A stretch of DNA of 64,000 nucleotides from Candidatus Geothermarchaeum rappei. GTDB taxonomy: Archaea > Thermoproteota > Nitrososphaeria > Geothermarchaeales > JDFR-13. A program made the position numbers and the translations under genes. Shown here piece after piece: positions 7,192 through 15,566 of the stretch (positions are counted from its first letter, which is position 1; the number at the start of each line of letters is the position of its first letter). The stretch lies in contig MTMB02000001.1 of NCBI GenBank assembly GCA_002011085.2, positions 229,820 through 293,819 on the forward strand. Direction: 5' to 3'. The notes below the pieces were generated by a model, which had not been told where the DNA came from, made no database searches, and saw nothing but the letters and a program-made list of their open reading frames with translations.

Positions 7192-8622
7192 CTACTCCAT
7201 ACAGCAGGGCATTCTACCAATATCCCTTATAAACGCTTGGGCCGAGACCTTTATTATCTCCGAGGCCGTGGGGAATACACTGGGTGAATTTATTACATCA
7301 CCTATTTTATATCCATGCCTAATCATTAACGCAGCCTCTGCTATGAACTCTGATGCATTTGGAGCCAGTACGTGGAAGCCTTTGACAACGCCGGTATGAG
7401 GGTCGACAATGAGTTTTGCAACACCCTTCTCCATGCCTATGACACCCGCCTTTGCTAGGGAGCTGAAGCTAACCAGTCTACACTGGCATGCACCAACCTC
7501 CTTAATCACATCCACTTCTCTAACGCCTACAAACCCTACTTCAGGGTCGGTGAAGACCGCTACTGGAATATGGCTATGATCCACACTAGTTTTATCGCCA
7601 TATACAATATTCTCCGCTGCAATAGCCCCTTCTCTAGCTGATATAGTCTCCAATAAGGCTGGTTTAGATGTCGATGATACGTCGCCAGCCGCATAGATAT
7701 CTGGGTTACCTGTCTTAAGATGCCTATCTACAATAACCCTACCTACTTCATCTACCTTTACACCTGCTTTCTCAAGGAGAAGCCCATCTGTGTTAGGCCT
7801 CCTCCCCGTGGCTATAAGCAGTATATCAGCGGTTACACGCCTCACTTTATCATCATGTGAGACCCAGGCCTCAATATATCCATTCCTCTTATCCACCCTT
7901 GTGATCCTCGACCCTAGCCGTATATCAATTCCCTCATCAACCAATATCTCCCTCAATTCATCCGATATCTCCGGCTCTGTAGCTGGTATAATCCTATCCA
8001 ATACCTCAACTATAGATACCTTCACCCCCAGCCTGGAGAAGGCCTGCGCCAGCTCTAGGCCTATTGGACCTGCACCCACTATGAGCATACTATCAATATC
8101 CCTATCTAGGCTCCAAATGCTATCTGAGGTATGGTATTCAACTGACTCCAAACCAGGTATATCCGGTATAGCTGGTCTAGAGCCGGTGGCTATCAGGATC
8201 TTTCTCCCCCTTATTATCAGCTCATCGATATCCTCTACAACAACCTCATGCGGCGATCTGAAATAGGCTTTTCCAATTATGTGGTCTATATTGTCGAACT
8301 TCGTGAGAAGGTCTTCATACTTTCCTCTCCTCATATACTTAACCAAGTTCCTAACGTTTTCCATAATCCTCTTGATATCCAGGGTAGTGGGATCTATCTC
8401 AACACCAGGTATATCAATACTCCTGAGTCCATGTATCTCCTTAGCTATATAGAGTAATCGTTTAGATGGGATACATCCCACATTTACACACGTGCCTCCA
8501 AGGGGACCGTGGTTAATCAATGCTATACGGCTTTCTCCACCAGTCAACTCAGAGTACCTTACTGCCGCGGAGAATCCAGCGGCTCCCCCTCCTATAATTA
8601 CTAAATCATAGTCTTTAATCAA
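7192..8622 (-). CDS. merA: MerA-like mercuric(II) reductase (flavin disulfide reductase family)
   Basis: An FAD/NAD(P)H pyridine-nucleotide disulfide oxidoreductase of about 476 residues. The FAD-binding GGGAAGFSAA is at the N-terminus, the redox disulfide GGTCVNVGCIPSK near residue 42, a second Rossmann motif GAGPIGLELAQAF near 180 and GDV FAD contact near 310. The C-terminus ends in MPCCME, a vicinal Cys pair at the place where MerA has its mercury-delivering CC. Dihydrolipoamide dehydrogenases lack that pair. The N-terminal NmerA domain is absent, as in several archaeal MerA proteins. The TTG at 8622 is chosen because GGTGAT is five bases upstream; an earlier TTG at 8628 is too close to it. 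No mer transport genes adjoin; ArsR-like regulators are nearby. Confidence 0.75.
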   Translation of the reverse strand: MIKDYDLVIIGGGAAGFSAAVRYSELTGGESRIALINHGPLGGTCVNVGCIPSKRLLYIAKEIHGLRSIDIPGVEIDPTTLDIKRIMENVRNLVKYMRRGKYEDLLTKFDNIDHIIGKAYFRSPHEVVVEDIDELIIRGRKILIATGSRPAIPDIPGLESVEYHTSDSIWSLDRDIDSMLIVGAGPIGLELAQAFSRLGVKVSIVEVLDRIIPATEPEISDELREILVDEGIDIRLGSRITRVDKRNGYIEAWVSHDDKVRRVTADILLIATGRRPNTDGLLLEKAGVKVDEVGRVIVDRHLKTGNPDIYAAGDVSSTSKPALLETISAREGAIAAENIVYGDKTSVDHSHIPVAVFTDPEVGFVGVREVDVIKEVGACQCRLVSFSSLAKAGVIGMEKGVAKLIVDPHTGVVKGFHVLAPNASEFIAEAALMIRHGYKIGDVINSPSVFPTASEIIKVSAQAFIRDIGRMPCCME

Positions 8623-8718
8623 ACCCAATCACCATGTTATATTAATAGGACACCGCGACTATTATTATCAAATTTTCCAACATGGAAACCCCTGGCGGCA
8701 CTCGAAAATTGCTGATTC

Positions 8719-8756
8719 AACAATCTTTATATAAATATTGTTATTATATTAACAAT
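8719..8756. promoter_or_regulatory. TATA box flanked by AACAAT/ATTGTT repeats
   Basis: AACAAT at 8719-8724, its inverse ATTGTT at 8737-8742 and AACAAT again at 8751-8756 surround CTTTATATAAAT (8725-8736), a strong archaeal TATA for the gene at 8804. The inverted pair overlapping the TATA box fits a repressor operator. It lies between merA (leftward) and the membrane protein gene (rightward). Confidence 0.5.
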
Positions 8757-8803
8757 AATTTATTAGTCCCAAGGGTTTTCCTCATTTTTGCTGGTGACCC
8801 TGG

Positions 8804-9502
8804 ATGATATACTATCCACTGGCATCTACTATCGTATCGGGTATCTTCACTGTGTTGCTCGTCATACAGTATATGCGGAGGAGGAAGATTCATCAGCTTA
8901 TCTGGGCTATATCACTGTTCATGTTCTTCGTGACAACCTTCCTGGAGTTCTGGGCAGAGTACCTGTTCCTCACGGTCCCTGGAAGCATAGGCTGGACAGA
9001 GCTCTCATACAAGATATACTATATACTGACGCCCACGATGGTTGCCTTGATGGGAACGGGCTCACTCTACCTACTTACGCACAAGCCCTATGGAAAATAC
9101 TTTCTATACTATACCACAGCGGTATCCATTCCACTATTCATACTGGGCTTGTCATCCTCACTAGGAGACTCCCTATATAGCGTTGTTGCACAGCTAGGAA
9201 CCACTGAGATCGGTGGCAAGGCTATGCCGAGCTATGTAAGGATATTCTCACCATTCCTCACTGTACCTGGGGGGATTGCGCTTATAGGAGGGGCGCTGTA
9301 TAGCTTCTGGCTGGATAAGAGTAGGAAATACAACCTGCTCATCGCTTTAGGCGCTTTATTCCCATTTATAGGAGGGGTTAAGGTCAGGTTCGCAGACCCA
9401 ACATTCTTCTACTTCCTGGAGATGGTTGGAACCATACTCCTATTCCTAGGCTTCGTCCTCAGCTGGGAATATATCCGGTCTAGGAAGGCGGGCGGTAAAT
9501 AA
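8804..9502 (+). CDS. Seven-helix membrane protein of unknown function
   Basis: A 232-residue protein with about seven hydrophobic segments (near residues 5-25, 32-56, 66-92, 98-118, 148-170, 176-195 and 200-222) and a basic end RSRKAGGK. No transporter or enzyme motif recognised. ATG at 8804 follows GGTGA about 10 bases upstream, and the TATA box at 8725-8736 gives a leader of roughly 45 bases. Divergent from the MerA-like gene, so the two may answer the same signal, but this protein is not a known mercury transporter: no conserved Cys pair is visible in its helices. Confidence 0.6.
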   Translation: MIYYPLASTIVSGIFTVLLVIQYMRRRKIHQLIWAISLFMFFVTTFLEFWAEYLFLTVPGSIGWTELSYKIYYILTPTMVALMGTGSLYLLTHKPYGKYFLYYTTAVSIPLFILGLSSSLGDSLYSVVAQLGTTEIGGKAMPSYVRIFSPFLTVPGGIALIGGALYSFWLDKSRKYNLLIALGALFPFIGGVKVRFADPTFFYFLEMVGTILLFLGFVLSWEYIRSRKAGGK

Positions 9503-9598
9503 CCCCCTCCTCCCCCTCCTTTATTTCCCAATATATTACTCATATATTTGTAATGGATTTATGAGTAGGGCTTTTTCATTTAATTGTTGTGGAGCCGG

Positions 9599-10633
9599 GT
9601 GTCGAGAATAATGTTTCAAGACAACTTCCTAGCCAGATATAGTAGGCAGATAGTCCTGAGGGAGATAGGTCTAGAGGGGCAGAAGAAGCTGGGAGAAAAA
9701 TCTATTGTCATAATAGGCCTGGGGGCACTGGGCACGGTCTCCGCCAACCTCCTGGCGAGGATGGGGGTGGGGCGTATCCGGCTGGTTGATAGGGATTATG
9801 TGGAGCTGGATAACCTCCATAGACAGATACTGTATGATGAGTCGCATGTGGATAGGAAGATGCCTAAGGCCGAGGCAGCTGCGGAGAGGCTTAGAATGGT
9901 TAATTCCGATATTAGCCTTGAGCCCGTTGTAGAGGATGTCAATCACAGGACTATTGAGAAGCTTGTTAGGGATGTTGATCTCATCGTGGATGGGACGGAT
10001 AACTTTGAGACACGTTTCCTCATAAACGACGCTGCTCTAAAACATAATATTCCATGGGTTTATGCATCCGCTATTAGGACGTATGGCATGACCATGGACA
10101 TAGTCCCTGGGGAGACAGCCTGCCTAAGATGCTTCGTCTCAGAACCCCCTCCCCCAGGCTCACTACCCACGTGTGAGTCGGTGGGTGTATTACCCAGTAT
10201 AACACATATAATGGCGTCTATCCAAGTGGCTGAGGTCATCAAGATTCTACTCGGCCTGGAGTATAGCCGTGAACTCCTGGTTGTGGATGTATGGACGAGG
10301 GACTTTATAAAGGTGAATGTAACTAGGAAAGATGACTGCCCAGCCTGTGCCAAGGCCAGCTATGAGTTTCTAGAGGGTAGGGGGTATAAGGCAACGGTAT
10401 TATGTGGGAGGAACTCTGTCCAGATTATTCCCTCGAAACAAACTGATCTTGATCTGGAGAACCTGGCTGAGAGGCTTAGAAAAGTTGGGGAGGTAAAGTA
10501 CACAAAATACATGCTTCATCTAGCCGTGCCACCATATGAACTGGCTATATTCAGGGATGGACGGGCTATTGTAAAGGGGACTACAGACGAGAGCCTGGCC
10601 AGGGCGTTGTACACTAGGTATGTAGGGATCTAG
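9599..10633 (+). CDS. E1-like adenylyltransferase (ThiF/MoeB/HesA family)
   Basis: It should activate the C-terminus of a ubiquitin-like sulfur carrier (SAMP, MoaD or ThiS type) with ATP. Visible are the N-terminal FLARYSRQIVLREIG, the nucleotide-binding VIIGLGALGTVSANLLARMG, DGTDNFETR, two zinc CXXC pairs (CLRC, CPAC) and the catalytic-Cys region PTCESVGVLPS. A C-terminal extension of about 75 residues starting at TVLCGRNSVQI is typical of archaeal members. The GTG at 9599 follows GGAG; ATG at 9611 is an alternative. It precedes the cysteine desulfurase/IscU genes, consistent with shared sulfur-transfer duty. Confidence 0.85.
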   Translation: MSRIMFQDNFLARYSRQIVLREIGLEGQKKLGEKSIVIIGLGALGTVSANLLARMGVGRIRLVDRDYVELDNLHRQILYDESHVDRKMPKAEAAAERLRMVNSDISLEPVVEDVNHRTIEKLVRDVDLIVDGTDNFETRFLINDAALKHNIPWVYASAIRTYGMTMDIVPGETACLRCFVSEPPPPGSLPTCESVGVLPSITHIMASIQVAEVIKILLGLEYSRELLVVDVWTRDFIKVNVTRKDDCPACAKASYEFLEGRGYKATVLCGRNSVQIIPSKQTDLDLENLAERLRKVGEVKYTKYMLHLAVPPYELAIFRDGRAIVKGTTDESLARALYTRYVGI

Positions 10634-10699
10634 CTCCTCTTAACTTTTATCCCACCCAATGAATATTGAATTTATTGATGGGGGAGAGGGGTGGAGAAC

Positions 10700-10849
10700 A
10701 TGTCCTCAGTAGTCAGCTATGAAAAATCCATATGTAGGGAGTGCGGCTTCAACATGGGGTATATGCCGTGCTGCGACAAGGTCTTCTGCGAGAAGCATGG
10801 GCTTACAGAGGCCCGGTCATCATGCAACTCGTTTAAGAAGGAGGCTTAG
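10700..10849 (+). CDS. 49-residue cysteine-rich zinc-ribbon-like protein
   Basis: A short gene that begins MSSVVSYEKS and contains CRECG, PCCDKVFCEKHG and a last Cys near residue 43: six cysteines and one histidine in 49 residues, a likely metal-binding fold. ATG follows GGGGTGGAG. It sits between the E1-like gene and the first cysteine desulfurase on the same strand, so a role in sulfur or metal delivery is possible; no family recognised. Confidence 0.5.
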   Translation: MSSVVSYEKSICRECGFNMGYMPCCDKVFCEKHGLTEARSSCNSFKKEA

Positions 10850-10966
10850 AAAGCTGGACTCCTTTAAAAATGCTATATGGGTTTTATATTAGGCTGTGTA
10901 ATTTAATAGTTGATACTAATCTTTAATAAGTGAATAACGCTGTTATATTATTAAAAGGTGTGGGCG

Positions 10967-12187
10967 ATGGCTAATTCGGTAAAGGATTTAATGGATTTCT
11001 ACAAGGATGTGGAGAGGGAGGTCTATCTGGATATTGAGAACTCCGCTCCAGTAGCCAGCGATGTATTGGAGGAGATGCTTCCATACTTTACTACAAGGGC
11101 ATACGGAAACCCAGGTGTAACGCATAAACTGGGTTGGGAGGCCTATGAGACGGTTATGGATGCGGCTGAGACAATTGCAAAATACATCGGTGCTTCTACA
11201 GCTGAGGAGATAAACTTCACTCCAGGTGATACTGAGGCCAATAACCTTGCACTACTCGGTGTGGCATTGGCCAGTAGGAGGGATAAGGGGAAGGTAGTTA
11301 TATCGGAGATAGAGCATCTAAGCATTATAAACATTGTTCCACTCTTGAAGAGGATGGGGTTTGAGGTTGTTAAGATACCTGTTGATGGTGAGGGCTTTAT
11401 AGACCTGGATGCATTGTCGGATGCGGTTGATAAGGACACTATCCTAGTCAGCATAAACATGGCTAATCACGAGATAGGTACTATCGAGCCACTTAAGGAG
11501 GCTGTTGAGATAGTTAGGGATAGGAATCCAGATGCATATATCCATAGCGACGCCTCCGACGCTTATGGTAGGATACCTATAGACGTATCATCCCTAGGTA
11601 TAGACCTGATGACCCTGAGTAGCTATAAGATACTGGGGCCTAGGGGTGTAGGCGCATTATATGTTAGGGAGGGAGTCAGGATAGAGCGTATAATCGAGGG
11701 CCAGGTAGGTACACAGAGGCTCTGGCCCGGTATTGAGAATACTCCATTGATAGTGGGGTTTAGAAAGGCTTCTGACCTGATGTTTAAAGACTTTGAGAAA
11801 CTCAGGGGATATCTAGGGAGTCTTAGGGATAGGTTGATAAAAGGTATATTGGATAGTGTTGACGATACTATTTTAAATGGGCCCCAGGGTGATAAGAGGG
11901 CGCCCGACAACATAAACATAAGTTTTTTAAGGAGTGAGGGTGAGGCGTTGACAATCGAACTAAGCCTATACGGCGTCTATGCATCGAGTGGAAGCGCGTG
12001 TACAAGGAGGATGCTTACACCAAGCCATGTCATGACGGCTATTGGGCGGGAGTATGAGGCTGCCCATGGAAGTATCTTGATGAAGGTCACACGCCTACAT
12101 ACGATGGATGACATCGATTATGTTTTGGAGGTCCTCCCCAAGGCTGTGGAGAGGATCCGTAGTATTACACCTAGTGGAGGTGATTAA
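10967..12187 (+). CDS. Cysteine desulfurase, IscS/NifS type, variant active site
   Basis: A PLP enzyme that takes sulfur from cysteine. Visible are the N-terminal DIENSAPVASDVLEEM, PGDTEANNLALLG, HSDASDAYG, the PLP lysine in SSYKILGPRG and the persulfide Cys in ASSGSACTRR. The residue before the PLP lysine is normally His (SxHK) but is Tyr here, and the 'GNP..H' region is intact. ATG at 10967 follows GGTGTGGGCG; the frame allows GTG at 10958. It ends three bases before iscU, so the pair is co-transcribed. A second, SufS-like desulfurase follows, suggesting divided labour between Fe-S assembly and other thiolation. Confidence 0.85.
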   Translation: MANSVKDLMDFYKDVEREVYLDIENSAPVASDVLEEMLPYFTTRAYGNPGVTHKLGWEAYETVMDAAETIAKYIGASTAEEINFTPGDTEANNLALLGVALASRRDKGKVVISEIEHLSIINIVPLLKRMGFEVVKIPVDGEGFIDLDALSDAVDKDTILVSINMANHEIGTIEPLKEAVEIVRDRNPDAYIHSDASDAYGRIPIDVSSLGIDLMTLSSYKILGPRGVGALYVREGVRIERIIEGQVGTQRLWPGIENTPLIVGFRKASDLMFKDFEKLRGYLGSLRDRLIKGILDSVDDTILNGPQGDKRAPDNINISFLRSEGEALTIELSLYGVYASSGSACTRRMLTPSHVMTAIGREYEAAHGSILMKVTRLHTMDDIDYVLEVLPKAVERIRSITPSGGD

Positions 12188-12190
12188 ATT

Positions 12191-12718
12191 ATGTCTAGAG
12201 TACCACTACCATATGGAGCGAAGATCCTCGAGCTGTTTAGGAACCCGAAGAACCTTGGTAGGATGGAGGACGCGACTGTATCGGCTGTCGCGGGCAGCCC
12301 CGCCTGCGGCGACATGATAGCTATATACCTCAAGATAGATGATGATACAGAGGTTATTAGGGAGGCTACCTTCGAGAGCTATGGATGCGCCGCCAACATA
12401 GCTGCATCAAGTATATTGACTGAGATGATTAAGGGCAAGCCTATTAAAGAGGCTTGGAAGGTCAGCTGGCGGGACATCGCCGAGGAATTGGGTGGACTGC
12501 CATCCGTGAAATACCATTGTGGAATCCTGGCTGTAGGCGCCCTGAAGAGGGCTATTAGAGAATATTATAGGATGAGGGGCTTCCACCCCGACTGGCTCCC
12601 TGAGGAGCTTACTCGGGAGGAGAAGCAGGCTCTCGAGGAGGAGGAGCTTGCAAAGGTATTGACTCGTAAGATTGGTATGGGTGGGGGTAAGAAGAGTGAT
12701 AGATCTGGAGAGGATTAG
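12191..12718 (+). CDS. iscU: IscU/NifU-type Fe-S scaffold protein
   Basis: Scaffold on which Fe-S clusters are built. The three ligand Cys and the conserved Asp are visible: SPACGD (C39, D41), YGCAAN (C66) and KYHCG (H109, C110). The C-terminal ~40 residues (after YYRMRGF) form a charged extension not found in minimal IscU. Located directly between two cysteine desulfurase genes, overlapping the downstream one by 23 bases. No chaperone (HscA/HscB) genes are nearby, as usual in archaea. Confidence 0.9.
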   Translation: MSRVPLPYGAKILELFRNPKNLGRMEDATVSAVAGSPACGDMIAIYLKIDDDTEVIREATFESYGCAANIAASSILTEMIKGKPIKEAWKVSWRDIAEELGGLPSVKYHCGILAVGALKRAIREYYRMRGFHPDWLPEELTREEKQALEEEELAKVLTRKIGMGGGKKSDRSGED

Positions 12719-13934
12719 GGGGGACTTCCCCATCCTTGATAGAATCGTGAATGGACATAAACTGGTTTACTTTGATAATGCGGCTACTACCCAGAAGCCT
12801 ATACAGGTTATCAATGCAATCGTAGACTACTATAAGTTCCATAATAGTAATGTCCATAGAGGTGTACATACACTTTCTCAGGAGGCTACTGAATTATATG
12901 AATCCGCGCATGAGGAGGCCGCCAAGTTCATTGGGGCCGAGGGCCTCGAGGAGATCGTCTTCGTAAAGAACACGACTGAAGCCATAAACCTAGTGGCCTA
13001 CTCCCTAGGTATGTGGAGCCTAGAGCCTGGGGATGAGGTGGTTATCACAGCCATGGATCACCATAGTAACATTGTCCCATGGCATTTGATGTCTGAGCTA
13101 AAGGGCTTTAAACTACGGATAGTCCGTGTAAAGCAAGACGGGACTCTGGATCTCGAGGACCTCGCCGATAAGGTATCGAGTAAGACACGTATCGTCGCCG
13201 TGCCCCACGTATCCAACGTCCTGGGGGTTGTAAATGACGTTAAATCCATCGCTAAAATTGCTCATGAAGTAGATGCACTGATACTTGTGGATGGAGCCCA
13301 GTCAGTTCCACATATGCCGATTGATGTTAGGGACCTCGATATAGATTTCCTAGCGTTCTCCGGCCATAAGATGCTTGGGCCAACAGGTATAGGCGTATTA
13401 TATGGTAGGAGGGATATCCTCGGGTCCATGAGGCCATTCCTAGGCGGTGGAGACATGATAAGCGAGGTCCATAGTGATGTGGAGACAGGTAAATGCACGA
13501 TCACATATAATGCCCCGCCTTGGAGATTTGAGGCTGGGACGCCTAATATAGCTGGGGCAGTCGGGCTTGCCGAGGCCATTAGATACCTTAGGAATATTGG
13601 TATGGAGAATGTCCTACTGCATGAACGTGACTTGGTTGAATACACGCTTAGGCGTATGGAGGAGCTTGGTAAGACACATGTATATGGTCCCAGGGATCCC
13701 GGTAAGAGGCTTGGAGTCGTGTCCTTCAATGTGGAGGGACTTGATTCTCATGAGACGGCGATGATGCTTGATAGCTACGGCATCATGGTTAGAAGCGGGC
13801 TGCACTGTGCACAGCCACTTCATGAGACACTATCTATCCAGACTACCACAAGGGCCAGCTTCTACATCTATAATACCCGTGAGGAGGTGGATAGGTTTAT
13901 CGAGGCTCTTAAGGAGATTGAGATGGTGGCGTAG
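12696..13934 (+). CDS. sufS: Cysteine desulfurase, SufS (group II) type
   Basis: Second PLP-dependent desulfurase. It has the SufS signature FDNAATTQKP near the N-terminus, NTTEAINLVAYS, a PLP lysine in SGHKMLGPTG and the catalytic Cys in RSGLHCAQP. About 412 residues, the usual length. The GTG at 12696 is chosen because GGTGGGGGT lies before it; the frame is open to ATG at 12672 but that has no better ribosome site. SufE/SufU-type partners are normally required; the adjacent IscU may serve. SufBCD genes are not in the window. Confidence 0.85.
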   Translation: MIDLERIRGDFPILDRIVNGHKLVYFDNAATTQKPIQVINAIVDYYKFHNSNVHRGVHTLSQEATELYESAHEEAAKFIGAEGLEEIVFVKNTTEAINLVAYSLGMWSLEPGDEVVITAMDHHSNIVPWHLMSELKGFKLRIVRVKQDGTLDLEDLADKVSSKTRIVAVPHVSNVLGVVNDVKSIAKIAHEVDALILVDGAQSVPHMPIDVRDLDIDFLAFSGHKMLGPTGIGVLYGRRDILGSMRPFLGGGDMISEVHSDVETGKCTITYNAPPWRFEAGTPNIAGAVGLAEAIRYLRNIGMENVLLHERDLVEYTLRRMEELGKTHVYGPRDPGKRLGVVSFNVEGLDSHETAMMLDSYGIMVRSGLHCAQPLHETLSIQTTTRASFYIYNTREEVDRFIEALKEIEMVA

Positions 13935-13936
13935 CC

Positions 13937-14200
13937 ATGTTAGAAGAGTATATTGCTAAGATAGAGAAGCTATGCGGCGCTAAAAACGACTATGTAATCC
14001 TCCTAAAATACAGCTCTAAGAATGAGGCTATTGAGAAGATACTGGGTAACGTGGATAAGATCGAGCTTAAGACCGGTGTGATGAAGAAGGCTAGGCATAG
14101 GGGGAAGGAGATAAGGATATTCACGACAGGCAAGCTCATAATTAAGGATGCCGCTGACGAGGATGAGGTTAAATCGATTTTAGAGGAACTATTATCCTAA
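13937..14200 (+). CDS. Conserved-looking small protein at the end of the Fe-S operon
   Basis: An 87-residue alpha/beta protein, start ATG two bases after the sufS stop, so translationally coupled. Basic middle (KKARHRGKEIRI) and a short acidic C-terminal helix (DEDEVKSILEELL). One Cys (C13). No family recognised. Its position as the last gene of the desulfurase/IscU operon suggests a sulfur- or Fe-S-related role, but nothing in the sequence proves it. Confidence 0.55.
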   Translation: MLEEYIAKIEKLCGAKNDYVILLKYSSKNEAIEKILGNVDKIELKTGVMKKARHRGKEIRIFTTGKLIIKDAADEDEVKSILEELLS

Positions 14201-14254
14201 TTTAAAACGGATATTTGGGACCCCATTCAATGTATATACCTTGTTTTTGGAAAA

Positions 14255-14266
14255 ATTTTTATATCC
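14255..14266 (+). promoter_or_regulatory. TATA box upstream of the saccharopine-dehydrogenase-like gene
   Basis: ATTTTTATATCC preceded by purine-rich GGAAAAA (BRE-like). It lies inside an upstream extension of the downstream frame, which supports the later start at 14346. Confidence 0.45.
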
Positions 14267-14345
14267 CTTCACCATAATTCCTTCTTCAGACGCCAATGGG
14301 GCTGAACTAATTCCTGGCCCTCACCACGTCCATGGTGATCTAATT

Positions 14346-15497
14346 ATGAGGATTGTTGTACTTGGAGCAGGTAGAGTAGGTAAGAGGATAGTGGAGGATC
14401 TAGTCGAGTATTATAAGGATATTGATGAGGTGGTTGTGGGAGACATCTCCCTGGAGAGGGCTGAGGCCGCTGCCAAAGCCGATCCAGAGCGTGTAAAGCC
14501 GGTTAAGGCTGATGTAACAGACAGAGAATCGCTACACAATGTTCTTAAGGGCGCCGACGCGGTTATAAACGCCACATTCTATGGGCTGGCGATGAACGTC
14601 ATCAACGTCGCCCTAGAGCTTAGGATACCCTATACCGACCTGGGTAGCTCACTATACAGGACGAGCCCGAGGTTCATCGAGGCAGGTGTCCCAGCTGTGA
14701 TAGACACTGGAGGCGCGCCTGGCCTGATAAATATGCTCTCCAAATACCTGGTGGAGCGGATGTCCAGCGTAGAATATATCCATCTCTATGACGTGACTAT
14801 CGAGACCAAAGGCCCTAATATCACCGCACCAATTAGATGGAAGTACTCGATTGAGACGATGCTGGACGAGGCTATCATGGATGTAATTATATACAGGGAT
14901 GGGGAGTTCATAAAGACAAGGCCATTTACAGGAATTGAGGAACGCGTGTTCCCTGAGCCCATTGGAAAGGCTAGGGTATTCCACATATTCCATCCCGAGG
15001 TGGAGACACTGGCCAAGACATTCGCAGACAAGGGTATTAAGGAGGTATGGTATAAGATCGATGCATTCAGCCTTCCATGGGAAGAAGGCATGAAATGGCG
15101 TCTCCTAGCAGACCTAGGCCTGGCGGAGACGAGGGAGATTGATGTGGATGGCGTCAAGGTATCTCCTAGGAAGGTCCTCCTAACCCTCCTGAAGAACATA
15201 CCCGATGCATGGGAGGGTTGGGAAGGCTATGAAATGCTCCAGTCAGTGGCTAAAGGCGTCGTCGACGGCGAGCCTGTGGTAGGTGAGGCGACTGCAATAG
15301 CACACATCACCTGGAGGAGCGGCTCAACCCTAACAGCATGCCCAGCATCCATAACCGGCTACTGGCTTGCAAAGGGGATACTGGATAAACCCGGGGCCTA
15401 TCCAGTGGAGCAGGTTATGGATACCGATATGTTCTTCAAGGAGATGGCTAGGAGGGATGTCCAGCTGCTATATACATTCCACAAGTACATTGTATAA
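14346..15497 (+). CDS. Saccharopine dehydrogenase family oxidoreductase
   Basis: NAD(P)-binding Rossmann domain at the N-terminus (MRIVVLGAGRVGKRIV), VINATFYGLAMNVI, a TGGAPGLINMLSKYL loop and a C-terminal domain as in saccharopine dehydrogenase/carboxynorspermidine synthase-like enzymes. About 383 residues, the usual size. The ATG at 14346 is chosen because a GGTGATC ribosome site precedes it and the TATA box lies within the longer frame that begins at 14241. The substrate cannot be read from sequence: lysine or polyamine metabolism are both possible. It is monocistronic or followed by aroK with its own promoter. Confidence 0.7.
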   Translation: MRIVVLGAGRVGKRIVEDLVEYYKDIDEVVVGDISLERAEAAAKADPERVKPVKADVTDRESLHNVLKGADAVINATFYGLAMNVINVALELRIPYTDLGSSLYRTSPRFIEAGVPAVIDTGGAPGLINMLSKYLVERMSSVEYIHLYDVTIETKGPNITAPIRWKYSIETMLDEAIMDVIIYRDGEFIKTRPFTGIEERVFPEPIGKARVFHIFHPEVETLAKTFADKGIKEVWYKIDAFSLPWEEGMKWRLLADLGLAETREIDVDGVKVSPRKVLLTLLKNIPDAWEGWEGYEMLQSVAKGVVDGEPVVGEATAIAHITWRSGSTLTACPASITGYWLAKGILDKPGAYPVEQVMDTDMFFKEMARRDVQLLYTFHKYIV

Positions 15498-15527
15498 AGC
15501 CTTTTCTTAATTTCCACTATCCAAATC

Positions 15528-15537
15528 CTTTTTAAAA
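15528..15537 (+). promoter_or_regulatory. TATA box of the shikimate kinase gene
   Basis: CTTTTTAAAA, about 30 bases before the ATG at 15567; spacing implies a leaderless or nearly leaderless transcript. Confidence 0.5.
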
Positions 15538-15566
15538 GGTTATTTTTTAGCAAGAACGTATTTTAT

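Noticed and set aside
8788-9180. Plus-strand frame of 130 codons overlapping the seven-helix protein gene
   Set aside because: It is in another frame of a gene with clear membrane helices and a ribosome site; no independent support.
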